Notes: generated from the letters alone by a model not told the origin. Positions 1 through 7,502 are shown, counted from the first letter of the stretch. The stretch is DNA of 10,201 nucleotides from Treponema sp. (GCA_009785545.1 WQWD01000060.1:1-10201), one strand, 5' to 3'. Made by a program: numbers and translations.

Positions 1-1
1 A

Positions 2-133
2 TTTAACATCGTGGCAATAATCCTTTCCATCATGGGAGTACTCAACCCTGTTACTGGTGCGTTGGCGCATAACGCCGGTTCTATCGCAGTAGTATTAAAC
101 GCAGCTTTAATGTATGACAGAAAATATATATAG
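2..133 (+). CDS. Heavy-metal P1B-type ATPase, C-terminal end (5' partial)
   Basis: The first 43 codons of the window are open in + frame 2 and end at TAG 131-133. The peptide contains NPVTGALAHNAGSIAVVLNA, followed by a Tyr-Asp-Arg-Lys tail. This matches the extreme C-terminus of P1B ATPases (the CopA/ZntA/CadA type), where the last membrane helices carry a conserved His-Asn-(Ala)-Gly/Ser...Val-Leu-Asn-Ala pattern. The family exports or imports transition-metal ions across the cytoplasmic membrane using ATP. The metal-binding CPC-type helix, the DKTG phosphorylation site and the nucleotide domain all lie outside the window, so the substrate metal cannot be inferred. It is the only + strand gene and converges on the tRNA/ABC block. 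No terminator of its own is visible before the - strand terminator at 168-220. Confidence 0.8.
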   Translation, partial: FNIVAIILSIMGVLNPVTGALAHNAGSIAVVLNAALMYDRKYI

Positions 134-167
134 GGACCAACGGTTTGCCGAAATACCGCAGTAGATT

Positions 168-220
168 AAAAAAAACGAGGATGTCCGAAAAGTTAGAAAC
201 TTATTCGGACACCCCCGTTT
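168..220 (-). terminator. Rho-independent terminator of the tRNA-Val transcript
   Basis: On the - strand the arms 220-204 and 189-173 pair over 17 bp, using two G-U wobbles in the RNA. Five further pairs (202-198 with 194-190) extend the stem past a single unpaired base to a 3-nt loop. The 3' arm runs straight into eight U (A168-A175 on the + strand). Read from the + strand, the two wobbles become A-C mismatches and there is no trailing T-run, so the element is directional. It starts directly at the 3' end of the tRNA and probably also ends read-through from the ABC operon. Confidence 0.9.
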
Positions 221-293
221 GGGCGGTACAAGACTCGAACTTGTGACCCCCAGCGTGTCGAGCTGGTGCTCTAACCAACTGAGCTAACCGCCC
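221..293 (-). tRNA. tRNA-Val (anticodon GAC)
   Basis: This 73-nt gene folds as a full cloverleaf. The acceptor stem GGGCGGT/ACCGCCC is perfect over 7 bp, the D-arm is GCTC/GAGC around AGTTGGTTA, the anticodon stem is CCAGC/GCTGG, the variable loop has 5 nt, and the T-arm ACAAG/CTTGT encloses TTCGAGT. The anticodon loop is TCGACAC, which places GAC (257-259 on the + strand) at positions 34-36 and reads Val codons GUC/GUU. Position 33 is C instead of the nearly universal U. CCA is not encoded, because the terminator stem begins immediately after the discriminator-proximal bases, so a CCA-adding enzyme is needed. The gene lies 73 nt downstream of the ABC exporter stop. Confidence 0.95.
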
Positions 294-332
294 TAGTCCA
301 TCAATTGTTACATTGATTTGTCTTTATACAAA

Positions 333-361
333 AGTTTACTTTATTTATAAAATTGTGTCAA
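333..361 (-). promoter_or_regulatory. Sigma-70-type promoter for tRNA-Val
   Basis: On the - strand a perfect -35 box TTGACA (361-356) is followed by a 17-bp spacer and a -10 box TAAACT (338-333). The predicted start is near 326, giving a leader of about 33 nt before the tRNA. The promoter begins 6 nt past the stop codon of the ABC exporter gene, so the tRNA can be transcribed independently of that operon. A weak 6-bp inverted repeat (ATCAAT/ATTGAT, 300-317) sits in the leader. Confidence 0.65.
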
Positions 362-366
362 CGCCG

Positions 367-2154
367 TTACAATACGTCAGCATACTGCAATTTATACAAC
401 CCGGAATAAATCCCGCTTTGCTTTAGGAGTTCTTCGTGACTGCCATCCTCTACCATGCGTCCATTTGAAAGCACTAAAATGCGGTCAGCGTCTTTTATCG
501 TTGACAACCTGTGGGCTATAACAATTGATGTTCTTCCGTCAAGAACTTTTTTCATACCAAGCTGGATTAAACGTTCTGTTTCGGTATCGATAGAACTTGT
601 CGCTTCATCAAGAATGACGATTTTGGGGTTGTGCGCAATGACACGAGCAAAACTTATAAGCTGCCTTTGACCTGTGGAAATATTTGCCGCTCTTTCGGAA
701 AGCATGGTTTTATATCCATCAGGTAATGATGAGATAAAATCATGTGCGTATACTGCTTTTGCGGCGTTTATGATTTCTTCTTCGGACAGCGTCAAACCAA
801 GACTGATGTTTTCTTCTATCGTGCCGGAAAACAATGTTACATCCTGAGTAACCGGCACTATGGAACTTCGCAATAGCTCAAGCGGAATATTTTTTATTGG
901 TATTCCGTCAAGGCGAATAACGCCGGAGTCAATATCCCAAAGACGGGCAAGCACATTAATAATTGTTGTTTTTCCGGCTCCAGTAAAACCGACAATCGCC
1001 GCCATCTCTCCGGGTTTAATCGCAAAGGTGAGTCCCTTCAGTACATCTTCACCTTTTTTGTAGGCAAAACGCACATCAATAAATTCAACGTGTCCTCTAA
1101 CGCCCAAATCTGTCGAACAAGTTCCCGTATCAGGGATATGCTCTTCGGTGTCCATTAGTTTAAAAACTTTTTCCCCGCCCGCCATGGCCGACTGAAGCAA
1201 AGTGTATTTTTCGGCAATATCTGTTACAGGGTTAAAAAACATCTGCACAAGATTGATAAACGCAATCATAACGCCAATTGAAATCGCCTCAGTGTTATTT
1301 GAAGCGGACAAAAGCAGCCAACTCCCCGCCGCAATGACAACCGCCATCGCCAACGCTGACAACCATTCAATTATCGGTCTGAATGTCGAAAACACATACA
1401 TCTCTCCAAGGTTAGCGTCGAGCAGCTCACGGTTGCCTTCCCTAAATTCCCTTGCGCTTTTTTTCTCCTGCCTGAAATACTGCACAACCTGCATACCCGC
1501 CAGCCGCTCGGCAAGATACGAATAAACCTTTGACGAAGCTATCCGTTGTTTTCTGAAAGCATCCCTTGCCTTTACACGGCTTATTAAAGTGACAATAAAC
1601 ACTGGAGGCAAGGTGAGCAGCACCATAAGCGCCATTGGCGGTGATAAAATAAACATTGTTACAAGTGTTCCTGTCATTATCGTTATATCTTTTAAAAAAG
1701 CGACTAATACAGTTGTAAAAAATTCATCCATTGTCTGGACATCGCTTGTTAATCGCGTAACTATCCTGCCGACAGGATGACGGGACAAATATCCTGTTGA
1801 TTGTGAAAGAGTTTTTTTAAAAAGACCAAGGCGCATATCTTTCATTACACGCTGAGTCATCAAATTGGATGTAAATGTTTGCATAAAAGAAAAGCCAAAA
1901 ACAATTACCAATAAAATTAAATACAAAACACAACCCTGTATCAGAAGCTCTATATTGCCGATCATTATTCCATCATCAATTATCCGCCTTAACAATAGAG
2001 GAAGAGCCAGCTCGCCTAAAGTAGAAATAATTAAAGCCGTAATTGTTAAAAGCACTAAAAGTTTATACGGCTTAAGATAAGAAAGAATCCTGCGTGTTAA
2101 ACGGCTGTCATATTCTTTTGTTATATCATCGGTATCAAAATAACTTTCAGCCAT
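367..2154 (-). CDS. ABC exporter half-transporter, catalytic subunit of a heterodimer
   Basis: This 595-aa type IV (MDR-like) exporter half has an N-terminal membrane domain with about six hydrophobic helices (roughly residues 30-320) and a C-terminal ATPase domain. The ATPase has Walker A GFTGAGKT (389-396), the Q-loop VTQD, a variant signature ISTGQ (492-496), Walker B ending in D516 with the catalytic E517, and the H-loop H548. The canonical Glu here, set against Asp in the neighbouring subunit, marks this as the partner carrying the consensus Walker B. Its own signature is the altered one, as expected when it faces the partner's degenerate site. Known pairs of this design are TM287/288 and BmrC/BmrD, which export drugs; the substrate here is unknown. 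The frame opens 29 codons upstream, but I chose the ATG at 2154 because AAGGAG lies 7 nt before it and the upstream extension overlaps the preceding gene heavily. It overlaps that gene by 8 nt. Confidence 0.93.
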   Translation of the reverse strand: MAESYFDTDDITKEYDSRLTRRILSYLKPYKLLVLLTITALIISTLGELALPLLLRRIIDDGIMIGNIELLIQGCVLYLILLVIVFGFSFMQTFTSNLMTQRVMKDMRLGLFKKTLSQSTGYLSRHPVGRIVTRLTSDVQTMDEFFTTVLVAFLKDITIMTGTLVTMFILSPPMALMVLLTLPPVFIVTLISRVKARDAFRKQRIASSKVYSYLAERLAGMQVVQYFRQEKKSAREFREGNRELLDANLGEMYVFSTFRPIIEWLSALAMAVVIAAGSWLLLSASNNTEAISIGVMIAFINLVQMFFNPVTDIAEKYTLLQSAMAGGEKVFKLMDTEEHIPDTGTCSTDLGVRGHVEFIDVRFAYKKGEDVLKGLTFAIKPGEMAAIVGFTGAGKTTIINVLARLWDIDSGVIRLDGIPIKNIPLELLRSSIVPVTQDVTLFSGTIEENISLGLTLSEEEIINAAKAVYAHDFISSLPDGYKTMLSERAANISTGQRQLISFARVIAHNPKIVILDEATSSIDTETERLIQLGMKKVLDGRTSIVIAHRLSTIKDADRILVLSNGRMVEDGSHEELLKQSGIYSGLYKLQYADVL

Positions 2155-3952
2155 TTGACGACTCCTTCGGCGTATTTGGAACTTGTAATTCCATACTTTG
2201 CAAAGCCGCCATCTTGGCGTAAAAACCTCCTGAATTGACAAGAGCGGAAGGGGTTCCGTATTCGAGCATTTTCCCTTTGTCTAAAACAAGAATATTATCC
2301 GCATATTTAAGCGTAGAAACACGATGAGAAACAATAATTGTTGTACGCCCCTTTCTGGCTTTCCATAGATTTTCAAGAATCTTATATTCTGTTTCGTTAT
2401 CCACAGCGGAAAAAGAATCGTCTAAAATAAGAATTTCACTATCCATGACAGCCGCCCTGGCAATAGCTATCCTTTGTTTTTGCCCTCCCGAAAGCGTAAG
2501 CCCTCGCTCTCCTACAAGCGTATTCTTTCCGTTTTGGAAAATTTCCAAATCTTTATCCAGAGAAGCCAAAGGAATTACATTGTTTAGATCATTTTCCAAA
2601 TTATAAATATCGTTTCTGCCAAATTTAATATTGTTAGCTATTGTATCAGAAAACAAATAGCTGTCTTGCGGGCTTACGGCAAAAAGTGATCTCAGAATAT
2701 CGAGTTTCCAATCGCGTACATCCAGACCAAAAACAGACACTGACCTTTGCGGAGGATCGAGCATTCGCGTAAAGGTTTTTATCAACGTAGATTTCCCCGA
2801 GCCGGTTTTTCCCATTACACCTAACCATTCACCACGCTTAATATGTAAATCGATCCCCTCTAAAATTTTATCTTCACCGTTATATGAAAATTCAAGATTA
2901 GATAATTCAATGGCGGGGATAGCCAGCTGTTCATTGATATTTGCCGATTCCTCATTGCTTTTTGATAATTGTTCACTATCTTTTATCGAAGGCTCGGTAT
3001 TCAGTATCTCATTTATCCTTCCAAGGCAAACAGCTCCCCGTTGTATCATGTTTACCATAAAACCGGCACCCATAAGCGGCCAGATCAGCATACTAAGATA
3101 GCGGAACATGGCAACAAGGCTGCCGGGAGTCATATCACCATTAATTACCCTTATTCCTCCAATCGCAAGCATGATCAAAATAGTCAGGCCGGAAAGAAAA
3201 CTGACAAAAGGAAAGAAAAAACCAAAAAGGCGGACAAGTTCAATGTTTGCTTTGCGGTATTCATCGTTTGAAGACGCAAACTTTTTTATAAACCACCATT
3301 CTTTTACAAATGATTTTATGACATTGGTTCCCGAAAAAGTTTCCTGAGCATTGTCACTGAACTTTGAATAAGCTTCGTGAGCGGCACGAAATTTTCTACC
3401 TGCCATACTGCCAAAAACTAAAATCAGTATAGTGATGATCGGAAGAGGTATAATCGAATAAGCGGCGGAAGATGCGTCCTGGATAAAAATAATAATCAGA
3501 ATCGCAGTTGACATAAAAACAAAATCAAAAAAAGCGACAAGCCCCATACCAATAGACATTCTGATAGCATGAAGATCGTTTATCGAACGTGCCATTAAAT
3601 CGCCAATTTTGTTTTTCTGGTAAAAATCCCATGACAATTTTTGCATATGATCAAAAAGCTTTTCGCGTAACTGCGCCTCTATCCGCCTTGATGATCCGTG
3701 AATAAAATAACGCCAAAAAAATCTGCCGACAGCTACAAAGGCAGCAGTCCCGATCATAATAATACAAAGAAAAACAATTTGTCTCCATTGGAATTCTCCG
3801 AAACTGATTAAATCTACAGCAATACGGATAAATTGAGGAATGGCAATTTGAGCGGCATCAACAATAACAAGACATATAATACCTAAAATGTAGCGCTTCC
3901 GATATTGATAAAAATACGGAAAAAGAGATTTATATTCCTTTAGGATTTTCAT
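2147..3952 (-). CDS. ABC exporter half-transporter, degenerate-site subunit of a heterodimer
   Basis: This 601-aa half-transporter has a six-helix membrane domain followed by an ATPase domain. The ATPase has Walker A GKTGSGKS (381-388), the Q-loop SPQD, a canonical signature LSGGQ (487-491), Walker B ending in D511, and the H-loop H543. The residue after Walker B, normally the catalytic Glu, is Asp (D512, in ILILDDSFSAVD). This is the hallmark of the non-hydrolysing site in heterodimeric exporters such as TM287/288 and BmrCD; the downstream gene supplies the complementary subunit. A hydrophilic Ser/Glu/Asn-rich linker lies between the two domains. The ATG at 3952 overlaps the upstream gene's stop as ATGA. 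Only a weak purine-rich site precedes it, so translation is probably coupled. The inferred role is ATP-driven export of a lipophilic compound, peptide or lipid at the inner membrane; the substrate cannot be read from sequence. Confidence 0.93.
   Translation of the reverse strand: MKILKEYKSLFPYFYQYRKRYILGIICLVIVDAAQIAIPQFIRIAVDLISFGEFQWRQIVFLCIIMIGTAAFVAVGRFFWRYFIHGSSRRIEAQLREKLFDHMQKLSWDFYQKNKIGDLMARSINDLHAIRMSIGMGLVAFFDFVFMSTAILIIIFIQDASSAAYSIIPLPIITILILVFGSMAGRKFRAAHEAYSKFSDNAQETFSGTNVIKSFVKEWWFIKKFASSNDEYRKANIELVRLFGFFFPFVSFLSGLTILIMLAIGGIRVINGDMTPGSLVAMFRYLSMLIWPLMGAGFMVNMIQRGAVCLGRINEILNTEPSIKDSEQLSKSNEESANINEQLAIPAIELSNLEFSYNGEDKILEGIDLHIKRGEWLGVMGKTGSGKSTLIKTFTRMLDPPQRSVSVFGLDVRDWKLDILRSLFAVSPQDSYLFSDTIANNIKFGRNDIYNLENDLNNVIPLASLDKDLEIFQNGKNTLVGERGLTLSGGQKQRIAIARAAVMDSEILILDDSFSAVDNETEYKILENLWKARKGRTTIIVSHRVSTLKYADNILVLDKGKMLEYGTPSALVNSGGFYAKMAALQSMELQVPNTPKESSNG
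2162..2167 (-). promoter_or_regulatory. Shine-Dalgarno site fixing the start of the second ABC gene
   Basis: AAGGAG on the - strand, 7 nt upstream of the ATG at 2154-2152, lies inside the end of the preceding ABC gene. It favours this start over an in-frame ATG 29 codons further upstream. Confidence 0.75.
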
Positions 3953-4761
3953 ATTTTCTTTTTGAGTTCTTCTTGTTTCTTTAAATCAGTCTCGAGCTTT
4001 GTTGACCAGATATTCAGCTTCTTTTTAATTTCAACAGCTTCGTCTTTCTCGGAAAATGTTACGTGCAAACGTCTTAAAGCAGATAAAAACAAAATCCCCT
4101 TTTTAAAATCACTCATTTGCTGAGTAGAAAGCTCATATTTATCACGGTAACGGCTTGCCGCCCGAGCCAACAAGTCTTTAATAAATCTAAGATGATAAAC
4201 AGTTGATTCATAATATAAAGAATCTGGATGTGCATTAACAACAGCGCTTTTTAAATCCATGATATTTTTTGCTATGGCGGCAAAACGTCCTTCAAGTTCG
4301 ACGAATGTCCACCTCCATTTTGAATTATCTCCGTACGTTAATTGCAATAAATCGATGGTGAATCCCATTTTTCGTATCAAATTATAACGGCGGTTCTGGT
4401 CGTAATTTTGTATAACGGCTATTTTATCATCATATTCAGAAAAAGCAATATCTATATCATTTCCTACTACTTCTTCCAGATAAATTACAGCTTTGTATAT
4501 TGATTTTCTGGCATCGTTTAATGCTTCTTCATTTTTTATTTTTAAAACAGCCGCAGAAACGCCGCTGATCGCGATATGGGTGGAAGCTAAATTAAGCATC
4601 ATATCTACAAGAACAAGTTTTTTTATGGCGGCATCAGGGGGATCTTGTTTTATTATTTCTAAAAGCTCTTTTTCGTCTTTTAAAAGCGTTTTTATTGCTG
4701 CGTTAAAAGCTTTGGATTTTTCATGATACATATGCCGATCATTGTCAGATACTTTGGCCAT
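3949..4761 (-). CDS. Conserved hypothetical soluble protein, helical (unrecognised)
   Basis: This 270-aa protein matches no family I can name. It has no signal peptide and no convincing membrane segment. It is rich in Lys, Glu, Asp, Leu and Ala and looks almost entirely alpha-helical, with a strongly charged C-terminal tail of Lys/Glu/Leu that could form a short coiled coil. A notable aromatic patch, KWRWTFVELEGRF, lies near the middle, followed by PDSLYYESTVYHLRFIKDLL; these look like conserved core helices. The start ATG (4761) overlaps the recN stop as TAATG and has GGAG 6 nt upstream, so M1 is well supported. The stop overlaps the next ABC start as ATGA. I recall a hypothetical gene immediately after recN in Treponema pallidum too, which suggests a lineage-conserved gene. 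Sandwiched between a cohesin-like repair ATPase and an exporter, it could serve either; no function is assigned. Confidence 0.85.
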   Translation of the reverse strand: MAKVSDNDRHMYHEKSKAFNAAIKTLLKDEKELLEIIKQDPPDAAIKKLVLVDMMLNLASTHIAISGVSAAVLKIKNEEALNDARKSIYKAVIYLEEVVGNDIDIAFSEYDDKIAVIQNYDQNRRYNLIRKMGFTIDLLQLTYGDNSKWRWTFVELEGRFAAIAKNIMDLKSAVVNAHPDSLYYESTVYHLRFIKDLLARAASRYRDKYELSTQQMSDFKKGILFLSALRRLHVTFSEKDEAVEIKKKLNIWSTKLETDLKKQEELKKKI

Positions 4762-6521
4762 TAACAGCTCCGTCTACCGTATTTGGTTATTAGTTCATCA
4801 GCGTGGGCAAGCGCAGCCTCACCAGCGTCACCCGCAAGCATTCTGGCAATTTCTATCCTGCGGTCTTTTGCGCTCAGAGGCCCGATACCTGTAAAAGTCC
4901 TGCCGCCTTCTGTTCTTTTTTCCACCTTAAAATGATTATCGGCTCTTACTGCGATACTGGCAAGATGTGTTACACAAAAAATTTGCTTTAATTTGCCGAT
5001 TTTTATCAAATACTCCCCAACTTTAAGGGCAACTTCACCGCCAATACCTGCATCAATCTCATCAAAAACAAGGGTTTGAACACCGTCGGGCATTGTTTCC
5101 TCAGACGATTGATCCAACAGAGCTGTTTTAATAGCAAGCATTACTCTTGAAAGCTCGCCGCCTGAGGCAATTTTTGCCAAATCTTTAAGAGGCTCTCCCG
5201 TATTGGCTGAAATCAAAAACTCGATATCTTCCGAACCCCAAACTCCATAAGAAGCCGTTCCATTGTTTTCTTTAGGAATAATGTTAACCTGAAACTTGGC
5301 GTTCGGCATACCAAGATTTTTTAGAATTGCGGTTATTGACTGTTTGAGTTTTTCAGCTCCGCTCTCTCGTTTTTTCCTTAAAATTTGAGCATTAGCGACA
5401 ATTGTTTTTTCCAATAGACTGATCTGCGATTTTAACTTTTCCCGATTTTCTTCCGCATTTGAGAGAGCTTCTATTTCTGCAGACGCATTTTCCTTATACG
5501 AAATAATTGAATCTTCATCACTTACACTTTGATTTTCACCCGCAATATTTTTGCCGCCATATTTCTTTTTTAATTTGTACAACAAAGCCAAGCGATCGTT
5601 TGTATCTTCCAATTTCTGAGGCTCAAACGACATTTCATCTTTGTATGCACGGATATCAGCCGCAATATCGTCGGCTTCGTAATAGAATGTTTCCAATCTT
5701 CTGTTGAGATCTCCCAACGCCGAATCAACTGCCGCCGCATTGTCAAGAGCGTTTTTCGCACGGCGAGCCTGACTTAATAATGACTGTTCGCCTTCAGAAA
5801 AACAGCCGGAAGCGGTTTTAATAAACGTAGCAAGTTTTTCAAAACTCGCCAGTTTTGTAGCTTCGTTTTCCAGCTCTCGAATTTCACCCGGTTTAATCGC
5901 CGCTTTTTCGATTTCATCAACAGCGTATCGCAAAAGCTCCAAGCGCTCATCTCTCTCTCGTTCATTTTTTAAAGAAGCTTCCATTGTTTTGCGTTTTTCT
6001 GTTAATTCCAAAAATAATTTGGCAAAATCTTTAACTTCGTTTTCAATATCCAAAAAACGATCAAGGTAACGCCGGTGGTTGTCTTTTTTTAAAAGGGATT
6101 CATGATTATGCTGTCCGTGAATGTCGAATAACAGCCCCATAAACTCGGATAAATCCTGCCTTGTAACAGGGATATTCTGAATATAAATTGATCCTCTGCC
6201 TGAAGTTTTAATCGTTCTTCGGACAATGACAGTAAAACAAGAGCTTTCATCATCTTCGAATTCAATATCACGGTTTTTAAGCCATTCAGATACATCGATA
6301 TTGTTTTTACGGACTGATAAAGTTGCCGACACGCTGGCTTCTTCGCAGCCTGAGCGGATAACATCGGCCTCAGTTTTTCCTCCCATTAAAAAACTTAAAG
6401 AGCCAACAATAATAGATTTACCCGCGCCAGTTTCACCTGTTAAGACATTAAATCCTTGACGAAAAGAAAGCACAATTGAGTCGATCAAGGCATAATTTCT
6501 GATTACCATTTCTTCGAGCAT
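4761..6521 (-). CDS. recN: DNA repair protein RecN (SMC-like ATPase)
   Basis: This 586-aa protein is full length for RecN (roughly 550-580 in most bacteria). The N-terminal lobe has Walker A GETGAGKS (29-36) after the typical MVIRNYALID start. The middle (about 150-370) is long, charged and coiled-coil forming. The C-terminal lobe has the ABC signature SGGELSRVMLAIK (from 453), Walker B/D-loop VFDEIDAGIGG (D487, E488) and the switch segment VTHLASIAVRADNHF. RecN binds DNA ends, holds duplexes together and supports RecA-dependent double-strand-break repair. The ATG at 6521 is preceded by GAGG with a 5-nt spacer. It lies 69 nt after nadK, a neighbour pairing also seen in E. coli, and its stop overlaps the next start. 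In many bacteria recN is damage-inducible; a palindrome upstream may serve that role here. Confidence 0.97.
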   Translation of the reverse strand: MLEEMVIRNYALIDSIVLSFRQGFNVLTGETGAGKSIIVGSLSFLMGGKTEADVIRSGCEEASVSATLSVRKNNIDVSEWLKNRDIEFEDDESSCFTVIVRRTIKTSGRGSIYIQNIPVTRQDLSEFMGLLFDIHGQHNHESLLKKDNHRRYLDRFLDIENEVKDFAKLFLELTEKRKTMEASLKNERERDERLELLRYAVDEIEKAAIKPGEIRELENEATKLASFEKLATFIKTASGCFSEGEQSLLSQARRAKNALDNAAAVDSALGDLNRRLETFYYEADDIAADIRAYKDEMSFEPQKLEDTNDRLALLYKLKKKYGGKNIAGENQSVSDEDSIISYKENASAEIEALSNAEENREKLKSQISLLEKTIVANAQILRKKRESGAEKLKQSITAILKNLGMPNAKFQVNIIPKENNGTASYGVWGSEDIEFLISANTGEPLKDLAKIASGGELSRVMLAIKTALLDQSSEETMPDGVQTLVFDEIDAGIGGEVALKVGEYLIKIGKLKQIFCVTHLASIAVRADNHFKVEKRTEGGRTFTGIGPLSAKDRRIEIARMLAGDAGEAALAHADELITKYGRRSC

Positions 6522-6553
6522 AATAACCTCAATTTTGTGCGGACAAATATCCG

Positions 6554-6567
6554 TTTGTTATAACAAA
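6554..6567. promoter_or_regulatory. 14-bp perfect palindrome upstream of recN, candidate operator
   Basis: TTTGTTATAACAAA is a perfect palindrome lying 33 nt before the recN start. It contains a -10-like TATAAC on the - strand, but no good -35 is visible at the right distance, so the promoter assignment is weak. Its TTTG...CAAA ends resemble the LexA box I recall for Leptospira (TTTG-N5-CAAA), with a spacer of 6 rather than 5. The T-run of the nadK hairpin overlaps its edge. Operator function is inference. Confidence 0.35.
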
Positions 6568-6587
6568 AAATGAAACTCTGTTTCATT
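6565..6587 (-). terminator. Probable weak intrinsic terminator after nadK
   Basis: On the - strand AATGAAAC and GTTTCATT (6587-6580 and 6576-6569) pair over 8 bp around an AGA loop, and the 3' arm runs into a T-run (A565-A570 on the + strand side). The hairpin begins 3 nt after the nadK stop codon. Only two of the eight pairs are G-C, so it may terminate partially and allow some read-through into recN. Confidence 0.5.
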
Positions 6588-6590
6588 AAA

Positions 6591-7502
6591 TTACTCTCCC
6601 GACCAAAATAGTTTATTTCGCAGCGCCGAATAATAAGCAAATTTCCCCGGATATACCAACTGCGCATTATGAGCCGACTGACTTATAATTATTTTATCAT
6701 CGCTTTTCAGATCATATATATCCTGACCATCAATTGTAAGAAGAACTCCTGAAGTTAAACCTTGTTTATGTTGATTCTCCGCAACAGTCACTATAACTGT
6801 TTGTTTTGAAGTCAACACAAAAGGGCGGTTTGAGAGAGTGAAGGGGCAGATTGGATTGATAACAACAGCTTCCATTTCGGGATCAAGTATCGGCCCTCCC
6901 GCCGCCATTGAGTAAGCGGTTGAGCCTGTAGGAGTTGAAACAATAAGCCCGTCACAGCGATAAGCTCCCAAAGCAACTCCTAAGTCCTGTATATTATTAA
7001 TTGTTAGTTGCTGATCGTTCATTGAATTTATATGCACATTAAGTTTAATAAGTTTTGCTATTCCTGTGTAGGAAATAACAGCATCATTGAGGCAAAAATT
7101 TTCCATGATAAATTCCGAATCACGCAAAACAGAAACATTAAACATACATCTTTGTGACGGATGTATTTTTTCATTCTTCCATTTAAGAAAAACGTCAAAC
7201 CAATCATCCATGTTTACTTCAGCAAGAAACCCCAGCGAACCGAGGTTGATTGGAAGAATTGGAACTCCAAGGTGAGCAAGACAGCGGGCGGCAAAAAGTA
7301 CAGTGCCGTCTCCGCCCAGAGTAAAACAAATATCCCAATATCCATGAGGAGAAAAGTCTGGTTTTCCTTCAAATGAAAAAATTGTAATTTTTATATCTAA
7401 TTCTTCTAACTGTGCCTTAATTTTTTCAGCGAAAGACGCAGCATTTTTTTTCTGGAGATTAACAAACAAAACCGCTGTTGAACAGTGCATGGTTTCACTC
7501 AT
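6591..7502 (-). CDS. nadK: NAD kinase (ATP-NAD kinase)
   Basis: This 303-aa cytoplasmic enzyme phosphorylates NAD to NADP. It shows the family motifs: GGDGT (63-67, with the catalytic Asp at 65), then PINLGSLGFLAEV, then the conserved Asn-Glu position as Asn-Asp (N139-D140), then DGLIVSTPTGSTAYS (184-198) followed by AAGGP. Between the strand after the ND motif and the YRCDG segment there is an extra stretch of about 16-19 residues (around 160-178, including INSMNDQQLTINNIQD) that usual NAD kinases lack. The ATG at 7502 is chosen because TAAGGA lies 6 nt upstream. That site contains the TAA stop of the preceding gene, so the two are closely coupled. An ATG four codons downstream is less well placed. 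A terminator-like hairpin follows the stop. Confidence 0.95.
   Translation of the reverse strand: MSETMHCSTAVLFVNLQKKNAASFAEKIKAQLEELDIKITIFSFEGKPDFSPHGYWDICFTLGGDGTVLFAARCLAHLGVPILPINLGSLGFLAEVNMDDWFDVFLKWKNEKIHPSQRCMFNVSVLRDSEFIMENFCLNDAVISYTGIAKLIKLNVHINSMNDQQLTINNIQDLGVALGAYRCDGLIVSTPTGSTAYSMAAGGPILDPEMEAVVINPICPFTLSNRPFVLTSKQTVIVTVAENQHKQGLTSGVLLTIDGQDIYDLKSDDKIIISQSAHNAQLVYPGKFAYYSALRNKLFWSGE

Noticed and set aside
168..220. Bidirectional terminator also serving the P-type ATPase
   Set aside because: On the + strand the stem has two A-C mismatches and is followed by GGGCGG rather than a T-run, so it should not terminate + strand transcripts efficiently.
2155..2241. Longer start for the second ABC gene, adding 29 residues
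   Set aside because: It would overlap the preceding gene by about 95 nt, the extension is Arg-rich and unlike the family, and a good AAGGAG lies 7 nt before the downstream ATG at 2154.
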